Part shown: one piece after another, positions 36,862-45,001 of the stretch
Position numbering within the stretch: position 1 is the first letter of the stretch
How the letters are laid out: each line of letters starts with the position of its first letter
NCBI GenBank assembly: GCA_020072965.1
Contig: JAIQFY010000004.1
Location: 161,100-225,099, forward strand
Direction of reading: 5' to 3'
DNA length: 64,000 bases
Source of the DNA: Terriglobia bacterium
GTDB lineage: Bacteria; Acidobacteriota; Terriglobia; JAIQFV01
The notes under the pieces: model-generated
Databases searched by the model: none
The model's input: only the letters and a program-made list of their open reading frames with translations
Told to the model about the DNA's origin: nothing
Program-made: the position numbers and the translations under genes

Positions 36862-37635
36862 TTAGGGGAGTTGTTTTTGCAATGCGGTTATGAAATCACC
36901 CAACTCTTTAGTGTTGAGATCGGAGACAGCCCAATAAGTCATCTTTGACTTCACCCAATGGATCACATGGTAACCCTGTTGTGAATTGGATGCTTGGGTT
37001 GAGTTTGCATCTTCAGGCGACGGCCAGACGAACAGATTGATGAGGTGTTGGCGTCGCTGATAGATGAGGGCAGCCACCGGCTTTCCGCCGAGATAGTCAA
37101 GGCGGCCTCCGACGAGGTGAAATCCCTGGTCTTGCAGGTCCACGACGGGGGGTGAAAAATCGACCTTTCCGTTGAACCAGGGCTTCACCGTATGCTGGTC
37201 GGAGGAGGGCACGTCGATCAAATGATTGGGCATTAACGATCGAACATGGCTGTCAACGATCTCCCGGGCCAGCGTCTCATCCGGGGACCGCGGTGAAAAG
37301 CGTGGCGCCACATTCCATGTAACCAATGCAACCAACACCAGGGAAGCGGCCACGCTGGCCCACCGCAGCGGGGTCCACCATCCCGATAGCCAAGAGGGAC
37401 GCACCGTGGGCGCTTCGCCCCGGATCGCATCCTGAACGCGACGCTGCAATCCGGCGGGTGCCTTGAGGTAGAGGGAGCCAGAGCCGAGCACGGAGCGCAA
37501 TTCTTGAAGCCCCTGGTATTCGGCGGAACATGCGCCACACTCTTGAAGGTGGGCCTCGACCTCGACATTTCTGACCAGGTCAAGCTCGCCGTCAAAATAG
37601 CCCTCGAGGAGGGGTTGTTCTTCCTTGCAGCTCAA
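36862..37635 (-). CDS. Anti-sigma factor with zinc-binding N-terminal domain
   Basis: A 257-residue single-pass membrane protein that should sequester the upstream sigma factor. N-terminal zf-HC2 domain with HLQECGACS (H-x3-C-x2-C), one membrane helix at about 88-108 (VAASLVLVALVTW), and a periplasmic C-terminal sensor part. The start codon is TTG at 37635, one base after the sigma stop, with AAGGAG (inside the last codons of the sigma gene) 7 nt upstream. Such tight coupling keeps sigma and anti-sigma in balance. Confidence 0.9.
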   Translation of the reverse strand: MSCKEEQPLLEGYFDGELDLVRNVEVEAHLQECGACSAEYQGLQELRSVLGSGSLYLKAPAGLQRRVQDAIRGEAPTVRPSWLSGWWTPLRWASVAASLVLVALVTWNVAPRFSPRSPDETLAREIVDSHVRSLMPNHLIDVPSSDQHTVKPWFNGKVDFSPPVVDLQDQGFHLVGGRLDYLGGKPVAALIYQRRQHLINLFVWPSPEDANSTQASNSQQGYHVIHWVKSKMTYWAVSDLNTKELGDFITALQKQLP

Positions 37636-37636
37636 A

Positions 37637-38158
37637 TCACGACTCCTTTTTCATCGCGTTGAGGAGGTTTTCACGGAGCCGTTTGCGGGCCCGCGCCAGG
37701 CCCGACATGACGGTCCCGATGGGCATGCCCGCAATGTCGGCAATCTCTTTATACGACAGCCCTTCCAATTCACGCAAAACCAGGATCTCGCGAAAGGTCA
37801 CCGGCAATTCTTCGAGCGCCTGCTGGAGCATCTGACCATCGGCATTCGCCAGGAGCGGCTTTTCCGGACTGAATGCCTGAGGGTCACTGGTGTGCATCTC
37901 TTCGTCAAAGGGGGTCTCCAATTCCTGCCTCCGGTTCCGTTGCAGCCACGAATAGCAGGTATTGCGCACAATTGTAAGCAGCCAGGAGCGGCTGTCCCCG
38001 CCCTTGAATCCCCCAAAAAACCGGAATGCCCGCAGGTACGATTCTTGCACGAGGTCTTCCGCATCATGGCCGTTGCGGGTTAACCACCGGGCCAGGTTGT
38101 GAGCGGCGTCCAGGTGCGGCAAGAACATCTGCTCAAAGCGCGCACTCGCCTCGTCCAT
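37637..38158 (-). CDS. ECF-type RNA polymerase sigma factor
   Basis: A 173-residue extracytoplasmic-function sigma factor. Region 2 (about 15-85) has HDAEDLVQESYLRAFRFF and SRSWLLTIVRNTCYSWLQRN; region 4 (about 115-165) has LPVTFREILVLRELEGLSYKEIA and GTVMSGLARARKRLRE. Immediately followed by its anti-sigma gene and transcribed divergently from a Tat-exported phosphoesterase, a cupredoxin and a cytochrome. GGGAATA boxes point both ways between the divergent genes, a possible shared -35 element. No strong ribosome site precedes the ATG. Confidence 0.93.
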   Translation of the reverse strand: MDEASARFEQMFLPHLDAAHNLARWLTRNGHDAEDLVQESYLRAFRFFGGFKGGDSRSWLLTIVRNTCYSWLQRNRRQELETPFDEEMHTSDPQAFSPEKPLLANADGQMLQQALEELPVTFREILVLRELEGLSYKEIADIAGMPIGTVMSGLARARKRLRENLLNAMKKES

Positions 38159-38218
38159 CGTCAGCGATTCGCTTTCCGTCTCCTACACCTTCGTAGGCTA
38201 AGACTGGCTTGGGTGTGA

Positions 38219-38260
38219 TTTTATTCCCACCTTCAGAATAACACGATTTACGGGAATATT
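38219..38260. promoter_or_regulatory. Two divergent GGGAATA boxes, possible ECF promoter elements
   Basis: GGGAATAAAA on the minus strand (complement of 38219-38228, 61 bp from the sigma ATG) and GGGAATATT on the plus strand (38252-38260, 71 bp from the phosphoesterase ATG). GGAAT-type -35 boxes are common for ECF sigma factors. I could not define matching -10 boxes with confidence. Confidence 0.35.
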
Positions 38261-38330
38261 CGTGGACTTCCATGGGTTTAGGTCGTTGAAGAGAGCAAGA
38301 AAGGGATTTGAACTTAAAAAGGAGAAATTC

Positions 38331-39332
38331 ATGAAACCATCATTCAATCGACGATCCTTTATGAAAGTAGCGGGTGCTTCCATTGGGGTGGGGGCGTTGT
38401 ACCGGATCGTTCCGACGTGGGGAGCGGGCAAAGAGGGACAAGAGATGGGCCGATTGCTGGGGAAGGCCAATGGCGAATCGGTCTCTCCCTTTTCTTTTGT
38501 TCAACTTAGTGATACCCATGTCGGGTTTAACGGTCCCCCGGATCCGCTGGGCACGAAGGCCTTCGAACTCGCCGTTGAGAAAGTCAACCAGTTGCCCGAA
38601 AAGCCGGAGCTGGTTCTTTTCACCGGTGATCTGACTCACGACAGTGAAAATCCTGAGGAGCATGCGAACCGGATGAGGCTTTTTCAAAAGATCTCCAGCC
38701 GGCTCAACGTAGCCAAGATCAAGCATGTTCCGGGCGAACATGACGCCGGACTCGATGGCGGCAAACTCTATCGGGAGTTCTTCGGCGACACCTCTTATTC
38801 CTTCGATCATCGCGGCATCCACTTCATCGCGCTCGACAATGTTTCTCGCGCCAAGCCTGAAGTCGGAGAAGAGCAACGAATCTGGCTCAAGAAGGATGTG
38901 GCCCGCTTCTCGAAAACCTCCCCCATCGTGGTATTCACGCACCGCCCGCTGTTCGATTTGAAACCGGAGTGGGAATGGTTCACGAGCGATGGGGATGAAG
39001 TCATGAATGTGCTGGCGCCGTTTGAGAACGTCACGGTGCTGTATGGGCACATTCACCGTCAGAACACTCAAAGGCTGGGCAATGCCGCACATTATGCCGC
39101 CCGGTCGCTCATTTTTGCATTTCCTGATCCTGAGAGCGGTTCGGAGAAAAAGCCGATCCCCTACGACAAGGATCAACCGTTCAAGAACCTGGGTATCCGG
39201 CAGATCACGGGAAAACAGGACCAGGTTCCATCATCGGTTTCACTTTCCATCAATGACGTCGAGTTGAGCGTGCGTGAGTTCGCCGGCACGGCGGGTATTC
39301 AACAATTCTCAAAAAAAGGAGTAAGTCTATGA
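38331..39332 (+). CDS. Tat-exported metallophosphoesterase
   Basis: A 333-residue periplasmic calcineurin-like phosphoesterase. The N-terminus has a twin-arginine signal (NRRSFMKVAGASIGVGAL). Metal-site motifs: QLSDTHVG, FTGDLTHD, VPGEHDAG, VVFTHRPL and LYGHIHRQ; the usual GNHD is GEHD here, a substitution at the Asn ligand position. Start 38331 is chosen by AAGGAG 6 nt upstream and by the signal sequence. The stop overlaps the cupredoxin start by 4 bp, so the phosphoesterase, cupredoxin and cytochrome form an operon, divergent from an ECF sigma factor. Substrate unknown; folding on the cytoplasmic side before export is implied. Confidence 0.92.
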   Translation: MKPSFNRRSFMKVAGASIGVGALYRIVPTWGAGKEGQEMGRLLGKANGESVSPFSFVQLSDTHVGFNGPPDPLGTKAFELAVEKVNQLPEKPELVLFTGDLTHDSENPEEHANRMRLFQKISSRLNVAKIKHVPGEHDAGLDGGKLYREFFGDTSYSFDHRGIHFIALDNVSRAKPEVGEEQRIWLKKDVARFSKTSPIVVFTHRPLFDLKPEWEWFTSDGDEVMNVLAPFENVTVLYGHIHRQNTQRLGNAAHYAARSLIFAFPDPESGSEKKPIPYDKDQPFKNLGIRQITGKQDQVPSSVSLSINDVELSVREFAGTAGIQQFSKKGVSL

Positions 39333-39694
39333 AAAGCTATCTGAAGTCACCCTTGTCTTTATTGGTCGCAGCAGGAATGATCCTGTCAGGTACAGTCCGC
39401 ACTTGGGCCACCGAGGCCCCGCGGGAGGTGGTCATCACAGCGAAGCGGTTCGAGTTCTCACCCAAGCAAATTACGTTGAAAAAGGGCGAAACCGTGACCT
39501 TGAAGTTGACCAGTGAGGATGTAACCCACGGGTTCTTTGTCAGGCCCCTGAAGATCGACACGGAGATTGTTCCTGGAAAAACCACGGAGGTCACGATCAC
39601 GCCCCAGGCAACGGGCAAATTCACAACCATCTGTGACCACTTTTGTGGAGTCGGTCACGGCAACATGATGATGACCATCGTCGTCGAGGAGTAA
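39329..39694 (+). CDS. Exported cupredoxin, CuA-type (COX2-like)
   Basis: A 121-residue periplasmic copper protein. Signal peptide about 1-27, then a cupredoxin fold starting EVVITAKRFEFSPKQITLKKGE. The copper ligands resemble subunit II of cytochrome oxidase: His in DVTHGF and the loop CDHFCGVGHGNM (C-x3-C-x3-H-x2-M), which would hold a dinuclear CuA centre. Oxidase subunit I is absent, so it likely works as a separate electron carrier with the cytochrome c encoded 4 bp downstream. Confidence 0.92.
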   Translation: MKSYLKSPLSLLVAAGMILSGTVRTWATEAPREVVITAKRFEFSPKQITLKKGETVTLKLTSEDVTHGFFVRPLKIDTEIVPGKTTEVTITPQATGKFTTICDHFCGVGHGNMMMTIVVEE

Positions 39695-39698
39695 GAAG

Positions 39699-40541
39699 AT
39701 GTTTCCCCCCAAGGAATTAAGGAGGCGTTGTTTTCAAAGAGGAACAGTGGCGCTCGCGGTCTTCCTGCTGGTCGTGCTTTCCGGCTGCAAAGCAAGACCG
39801 CCGGGCGCCTTGGAACAGTCGGTTGCCAGACGGATCAAGCAGAAGATCACCGTCGGTGGGAGGAAGGATCAAAATCCCCTTCCTCTCACCCACGAGATTG
39901 TCGAGGAAGGACGCAAAAACTTCTCCCATTACTGCATGGTCTGTCACGGCCTGGATGGGCAGAACACGGGGGTCCCCTTTGCCGAGAAGATGGCTCCCCC
40001 GGTCCCCGTGCTCTCATCAAGAGATGTTCAGGGATACACCGACGGGCAGTTGAAATGGATCATCGATAACGGCATTTTTCCATCCGGCATGCCGGCATCA
40101 AAAGGGATTCTCAACGACGATGAGATGTGGACCATCGTCCATTACATTCGACACTTGCCTCGGAAGGGCAGTCTCGGCGAGCCCGGAGTCTATAATGAGG
40201 ACCAGGAGAAGAATAAAATCGGCCGCGTGGGGGGCATGACGGGAGGAGGTAGATACGGATCGAAGCAATTCTATGAGGATAATCGCAACGGCTTCATCCC
40301 CCTCGTGGTCAAATTGCCACTTCCACCGGATAAAGTGAGCGTTCCGCTTTCTCCCGTAGCGGCCATTTCACTTGGTGGGCACCCAATTCTCCAGGAACCC
40401 TTTTCCTCCGGCCTTTTCCCGCTCTTCAACGAGGGCTTGAAAGATGGCGCGCAGTTGGGCGTAGGGCAGGGTTCCGATGATCATCCGGTTGTTGATGATC
40501 AGAGTGGGAGTGGAGCGGATGCCGTGCGCGTACTTTTCTGA
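39699..40541 (+). CDS. Lipoprotein c-type cytochrome (C-terminus overlaps opposite gene)
   Basis: Mono-haem cytochrome c, 280 residues. A lipobox LSGC (Cys near residue 30) predicts a lipid-anchored periplasmic protein; haem motif CMVCHG follows at about residue 78 and the Met ligand probably lies in FPSGMPASKG. The domain is complete by about residue 160. From residue 224 on the frame runs antisense through the 3' end of the VKOR-DsbA gene for 174 bp, and this tail (GHPILQEPFSSGL onward) looks non-native. A lost stop codon, a frameshift or a sequencing error could explain it. Third gene of the phosphoesterase-cupredoxin operon; probably the electron partner of the cupredoxin. Confidence 0.88.
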   Translation: MFPPKELRRRCFQRGTVALAVFLLVVLSGCKARPPGALEQSVARRIKQKITVGGRKDQNPLPLTHEIVEEGRKNFSHYCMVCHGLDGQNTGVPFAEKMAPPVPVLSSRDVQGYTDGQLKWIIDNGIFPSGMPASKGILNDDEMWTIVHYIRHLPRKGSLGEPGVYNEDQEKNKIGRVGGMTGGGRYGSKQFYEDNRNGFIPLVVKLPLPPDKVSVPLSPVAAISLGGHPILQEPFSSGLFPLFNEGLKDGAQLGVGQGSDDHPVVDDQSGSGADAVRVLF

Positions 40542-41615
40542 AGTCTTTTCGTATTCATTGCCGGTATTGATAATGCGTTGCACCAGATCCTTCGTCTTGG
40601 GGTCATTGAACGCGCCTTCGATCTGGTATTTTTTTGCCAGCGCGTTTCGCCAGGCCGGATCCTTGGCTTTCTCGAAATTCGCAAAGATCTCGTCGTGAAT
40701 CTGTGGGAACTTGGCCGGATCGTAAGCTGCCAGATAGGAGAGATCGCAGGCCCCCGGGTGCTTGTCCTTCTCGACCACCTGATTACACCGGGCCTCTAGC
40801 GGGAAGAACTGGTAGGCGACGTTGATCTTCCCCTTAAATTCCTCCTTGAGCTTTCCCATTTGCTGCGTCAAGAAAAGACAGTCCGGGCAGAGGAAATCGG
40901 CATACTCGATGATCTGGATGGGCGCGTCTTCAAACTTTTCCGTCGACCGGAAAGTCCTGTACGGCGAAATCAGGCTGGGGGACTTCACCACGGCCAGGTT
41001 GTAGTATTGAGTCACTACCCTCGCGGCCACACCACCGGATTGGGCGTCCCGCCGGGCATGATGAAAGAGAACCATCCCGTAAGCGCCGAGCAGCGTGACG
41101 ACGACAAACGTCGCCAGATGCTTTACGGAAGGACTGAAATACCTCGAGAACCAGCCGGGGTTGTCGCGGTCGACGCCGTATCTCCAGAACAGGATGAAGC
41201 TCGCGATGGAGAAAATGTAATATCCGGTGCAAAGAAGACACAGGCTCTTGAGGTAAAGGACTGAAAAGAGAAATAGCCCGACCACACCCGCAAAATTCAC
41301 GGTCGAAAGCGTCTTGTTGGTTCGTTCCAGGCCGACCGAAGGAAATACAGCTCCCAGGGAGACCAAGGCTCCGACGAGGAGACCAAAGTATCCCAGCGGG
41401 ACGCCCCGGACTTGAGAGATTACGGAGAAGGCCGAACTATCGCAGTTAAAGAAGGAATTGATGTCACAAAAGGAACCGGCATAAATGGAGGTCGGGTAGT
41501 TTGCCAGAAAGAAGTGCCGGATCGTAAGCACGGAAGCAACCATCATTCCCAGCCCGAAGAAGAAGCTCAGCGTTCGAGACCAGACCTTGCCATTCAGGGT
41601 TAAGGATTCTTGCAT
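40368..41615 (-). CDS. VKOR-DsbA fusion disulfide-forming enzyme
   Basis: A 415-residue membrane protein combining a vitamin K epoxide reductase domain (residues about 10-165, four to five helices; loop CDINSFFNCD and active-site CLLC in SLCLLCTGYY) with a periplasmic thioredoxin/DsbA-like domain (about 215-405; active site FLCPDCLFL, cis-Pro region RSTPTLIINNR). It would oxidise cysteines in exported proteins and pass electrons to quinone, doing both DsbA and DsbB jobs. ATG at 41615 is chosen over a GTG at 41621 because AGGTAGG precedes it. It is convergent with the cytochrome gene and near a Cys-rich exported protein that could be a substrate. Confidence 0.93.
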   Translation of the reverse strand: MQESLTLNGKVWSRTLSFFFGLGMMVASVLTIRHFFLANYPTSIYAGSFCDINSFFNCDSSAFSVISQVRGVPLGYFGLLVGALVSLGAVFPSVGLERTNKTLSTVNFAGVVGLFLFSVLYLKSLCLLCTGYYIFSIASFILFWRYGVDRDNPGWFSRYFSPSVKHLATFVVVTLLGAYGMVLFHHARRDAQSGGVAARVVTQYYNLAVVKSPSLISPYRTFRSTEKFEDAPIQIIEYADFLCPDCLFLTQQMGKLKEEFKGKINVAYQFFPLEARCNQVVEKDKHPGACDLSYLAAYDPAKFPQIHDEIFANFEKAKDPAWRNALAKKYQIEGAFNDPKTKDLVQRIINTGNEYEKTSEKYAHGIRSTPTLIINNRMIIGTLPYAQLRAIFQALVEEREKAGGKGFLENWVPTK

Positions 41616-41812
41616 GTACACCTACCTAATGATGTTGGATTAGAACAATATTCACCGCAGGGGCGCAGAGGAGACTATACCTGATGCCCTCCGCGTCCAA
41701 TTAGATGAGTCCGCTTGCGAGGAAGTTTGAAAGAGCAAATCTTTGCACGGTCCGGTTCAGGGCAGCCACACGGTGCGGTAATGCGAGGGTTCCAGCAACC
41801 GATAGGAACACC

Positions 41813-42202
41813 TCATTTTTTTTGAGCGGACGAGTTTTTCTCGGGCGATTCCTTGGCTGAGTCCAGCTTCCAGCCCCCCCGGGTGGTGGTGCCGCCGCAA
41901 TAGACCTTCGTGCAGCGGACATCATTCAGGCATTGCAGGATGGGGTTGCACGCATCGTCCGCCGACTCGCCTTCCTTCAACGGCGCGGACTCTTTGCACG
42001 TGCCCGAATAGGAAGGATTGCTGAAAGTACACATCGCTGCGGTGGAGATTGTACTCAAAGAAGGCAAAGGGACTGGACAAGAGCCACCAAACAACGGGCT
42101 GGCGGCCAAAATCAGGATCAGACAAGCAGCCATAGTGATAAGGAATGGCGCCGTGTTATTAGATTTTGAGTCAACTGAAATGGAATGACAAACACGCTTC
42201 AT
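41813..42202 (-). CDS. Cysteine-rich exported protein
   Basis: Unrecognised 129-residue protein. A long N-terminal segment ending in ITMAACLILILAASPLFGGS is a signal peptide or anchor. The mature part holds about eight cysteines (SCPVP, AMCTFS, GTCKE, DACNPILQCLNDVRCTKVYCGG), suggesting a small disulfide-bonded domain. AGGAGGAACC before the ATG at 42202 fixes the start; the frame opens further upstream. It sits 198 bp upstream of the VKOR-DsbA fusion on the same strand, a plausible disulfide donor. Confidence 0.75.
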   Translation of the reverse strand: MKRVCHSISVDSKSNNTAPFLITMAACLILILAASPLFGGSCPVPLPSLSTISTAAMCTFSNPSYSGTCKESAPLKEGESADDACNPILQCLNDVRCTKVYCGGTTTRGGWKLDSAKESPEKNSSAQKK

Positions 42203-42277
42203 GGTTCCTCCTTTGTATCCCGGTCCTCGACTAATACGAACGTCGTTGAAAATGTACAAAATCGTGCGCGATTCAAC

Positions 42278-42314
42278 GTAGGGGCGCATAGTCCGCCGAG
42301 GCGGACGCCCCTAC
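42278..42314. repeat. Palindromic intergenic element related to 16064-16095
   Basis: GTAGGGGC...GCCCCTAC outer stem (8 bp), a 5-base bulge, then GTCCGCC-GA-GGCGGAC inner stem. It shares both stem sequences with the hairpin at 16064-16095. It lies in the space between the Cys-rich gene and the hydroxyproline operon end. Confidence 0.65.
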
Positions 42315-42491
42315 AGCGAAGATTCCACAACTACCCCATGTAACTCTAATTCTAACGTGTGTATCAAAAGGCCAGTAAAATCTCACAGGATACACCTGAA
42401 TGAATGGCCATAATCAAATTGTTCCTGGAGGGACACCGCATCGAACAACTGTGAAGAAAACCGCTCATTCAACAGGATCGCATTCAAGAAT

Positions 42492-44096
42492 TCAAGTTAC
42501 CGCATCCTTTGAAAAGGCCCTGTCCACCATCCGCCAAATCCCCCGCGGGTTGTTGTCTTTGAGTTCATCAGGGAGGGCCACATCAGGAAAATTTTGATGG
42601 CACACGGGCCTCACGAAGCGATAGATGGCGCGAGTGCCCACCGAGGTTGTACGTCCGTCCGAAGTCGCGGGAAAGGGTCCGCCGTGTACCATGGCACTGC
42701 AGACTTCGACTCCCGTCGGGAACCCATTGAAGATCAGGCGTCCAACCTTGGTTTCCAAAATCTCGAGGAGGTCCCTGAACTCTCCGAGATCTTTCCCGGT
42801 TCCATGGAGCGTGGCCGTCAGTTGTCCCTCCAGTGTGCGCGCAATGTCCAGCAATTGCTCCCGGTTCGAATGCGTCACCAGCAGGGTCGAGGGACCGAAG
42901 ATTTCTGCGGTCAATTCGGGATGTGACAGGTAGGAGGCCGCATCGGTCAGAAAGAGAACCGGGCCGGCCTTGCAGCCCCCAGGAGCAGTCGAGACCGTGT
43001 GCTCGACGACAGTCTTGACATGACGGTGTTGCGAGCGGGTTGTTACTGCGGAACGATACGCCGACGAGATGCGCGGTGAGAGCATCGTGAACTCCGCGGA
43101 ATTCCCCATCAATGTCCGCAATTTTTCGGCAAAGGCAGTCCCCTCCGAATCCTCCGCCATCACCACCAGTCCCGGATTCGTGCAGAACTGGCCCGCGCCC
43201 AGGGTCACCGAACCGCTCAATCCTGCCGCGATGTGATCCCGGTTTTCGCGCATTGCGCCGGGCAGAATGAAGACAGGGTTGATGCTGCTCATTTCGGCGT
43301 AGAACGGAATGGGATCGGGCCTGGATGCAGCCGCAGCCATCAAGGCCAGGCCTCCGGAGCGAGAGCCCGTGAAGGCGACAGCCCTCACCAAGGGATGTGT
43401 GACGAGCGCTGTCCCGATTTCAAATCCGGCATCGTACAGAATTGAGAAGACGCCTTCAGGGAGATGGCAGTCGCGCGCGGCGTCCAGGACCGCCCGTCCC
43501 ACGAGTTCCGCCGTCCCGGGATGCGCCGGATGTGCCTTCACGATGACGGGATTCCCCGCCGCCAGCGCCGAAGCGGTGTCGCCGCCTGCCACGGAAAACG
43601 CCAGCGGGAAATTGCTTGACCCAAAAATGGCCACAGGTCCCAGTGGCCTCAACAGGGACCGGACATCCGGCCGGGGATTAGGCTGACGGTGGGGATCGCC
43701 TCGATCAATCCGGGCATCAACCCAGGAGCCTTCTTCAACCAGATCTGCAAAGAGTCTTAATTGATGGCAGGTGCGGCCAATCTCGGATTGGATCCGGGCC
43801 GCCGGCAATCCGGTCTCCTGGGGAGTGCGCACGAGAAGAAGTTCCTGAAGGCCTTCAACGCGATCTGCAACCGTGCGCAGAAAGTCCGACTTTTCCCGGC
43901 CTGAAGCGTGGCGGTAAATCGCGAATGCTCGAGCCGCCAGCTCCACGGCCTCGCCGACTTCCTCTAGACTGGCGGAATAATAAGCCGGGGGAAGCTGTTC
44001 ACCGGTCGCCGGATTAAAGCCATACAGTATCTTCCCCTGGTATGACCCGCGGCGAAAGCCAATGAATGATTTGCCTGTGAGTTCCACGAGGTTCAC
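42492..44096 (-). CDS. Alpha-ketoglutaric semialdehyde dehydrogenase (NADP-type ALDH)
   Basis: Oxidises 2,5-dioxopentanoate (alpha-ketoglutaric semialdehyde) to 2-oxoglutarate, the final step of hydroxyproline catabolism. The 534-residue aldehyde dehydrogenase has FGSSNFPLAFS for the cofactor site, AFTGSRSGG, the general base in YAEMSSINPVF and the catalytic Cys in GAGQFCTNPG; this glutamate-methionine pattern and length match the 2,5-dioxovalerate dehydrogenase branch. The annotated start is a GTG at 44096; a GTG at 44087 has a better-placed GAGAGG and may be the true start. Last gene of the operon, 5 bp after the deaminase. Confidence 0.9.
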   Translation of the reverse strand: MNLVELTGKSFIGFRRGSYQGKILYGFNPATGEQLPPAYYSASLEEVGEAVELAARAFAIYRHASGREKSDFLRTVADRVEGLQELLLVRTPQETGLPAARIQSEIGRTCHQLRLFADLVEEGSWVDARIDRGDPHRQPNPRPDVRSLLRPLGPVAIFGSSNFPLAFSVAGGDTASALAAGNPVIVKAHPAHPGTAELVGRAVLDAARDCHLPEGVFSILYDAGFEIGTALVTHPLVRAVAFTGSRSGGLALMAAAASRPDPIPFYAEMSSINPVFILPGAMRENRDHIAAGLSGSVTLGAGQFCTNPGLVVMAEDSEGTAFAEKLRTLMGNSAEFTMLSPRISSAYRSAVTTRSQHRHVKTVVEHTVSTAPGGCKAGPVLFLTDAASYLSHPELTAEIFGPSTLLVTHSNREQLLDIARTLEGQLTATLHGTGKDLGEFRDLLEILETKVGRLIFNGFPTGVEVCSAMVHGGPFPATSDGRTTSVGTRAIYRFVRPVCHQNFPDVALPDELKDNNPRGIWRMVDRAFSKDAVT

Positions 44097-44101
44097 CCTC
44101 T

Positions 44102-45001
44102 CTAGATTACGGGCCGATTGTTGAGCGCCTTTTGAACGACCGCTTGGACCACTTCCCGCTCTTCGCCTTCCAGCTCCAACCGGGGCGGGCGCACGCGTGC
44201 ATTGCCCATGCCGACCTCCTGCTGCACCAGTTTGATCAATTGAACAAACTTCGGCACAGTGTCCATCCGGAGCAGAGGCAGAAACCAGTGGTACAAGCGG
44301 GCAGCCTTCGCGCGATCGCCCTTCAGGGCGTAGTTGAACAGATCCACCGACTCCCTGGGCAATGCATTCGCAAGTCCTGCGATCCAGCCCGCTGCGCCCA
44401 TGGCAATGCCTTCGACAATGGCATCATCAACACCCACAAAGATGGCCAGACGATCTCCGGTCAGCGCCCGGATTGCGGTCACGCGCCGGATATCCGTGCT
44501 TGATTCTTTGACAGCGTCAAGGTTCTCGTATTCCGAAGCGAGCTCGCGAATGTGTTCAGGCAAAAAGTCGGTGCCATACGCGACCGGATTGTTGTAGAGC
44601 ATCGAGGAGAGTTGAGTAGCGGAGAGAATGGAGGAGACATAAGCCTTCATTTCGCGCCAGTCGCCCCGATAGACATAGGGGGGCAACACCATCAACCCGC
44701 GGCACCCCTGACTTGCCGCGAGCCGCGCCATCGTCGTACCCTCAGAGGTACTCAACGCCGAAATTGCCGCAACAACCGGCACTCGGTCTCCCACGGCCCG
44801 CACGCAAGTCCGCCAGAGCTCGCCTTTCTCGTTGCCGGTCAGCGTCGCCCCCTCGCCCAGCGAGCCGGGCGTTACAATGCCGGTGCAGCCGTGTTCGACC
44901 AACCACTGGCAATGGCGGGCCACGAACCCATGGTCCACACTCAGATCGTCCTTGAAGCAAGTCGTGATTGCAGGCATCACGCCTTTCCATTGCAAAGTCA
45001 T
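44102..45001 (-). CDS. DHDPS-family 1-pyrroline-4-hydroxy-2-carboxylate deaminase (predicted)
   Basis: A class I aldolase-fold lyase of the dihydrodipicolinate synthase family (299 residues). Schiff-base Lys in DAVKESSTDIRR, glycine-rich GSLGEGATLTGNE and the YNNPVAYG motif (Tyr) are present. In operons with a hydroxyproline epimerase and D-hydroxyproline dehydrogenase this family member deaminates 1-pyrroline-4-hydroxy-2-carboxylate to alpha-ketoglutaric semialdehyde; specificity is inferred from context. ATG overlaps the preceding stop by 4 bp, with GAGGGTGA as ribosome site. Confidence 0.9.
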   Translation of the reverse strand: MTLQWKGVMPAITTCFKDDLSVDHGFVARHCQWLVEHGCTGIVTPGSLGEGATLTGNEKGELWRTCVRAVGDRVPVVAAISALSTSEGTTMARLAASQGCRGLMVLPPYVYRGDWREMKAYVSSILSATQLSSMLYNNPVAYGTDFLPEHIRELASEYENLDAVKESSTDIRRVTAIRALTGDRLAIFVGVDDAIVEGIAMGAAGWIAGLANALPRESVDLFNYALKGDRAKAARLYHWFLPLLRMDTVPKFVQLIKLVQQEVGMGNARVRPPRLELEGEEREVVQAVVQKALNNRPVI

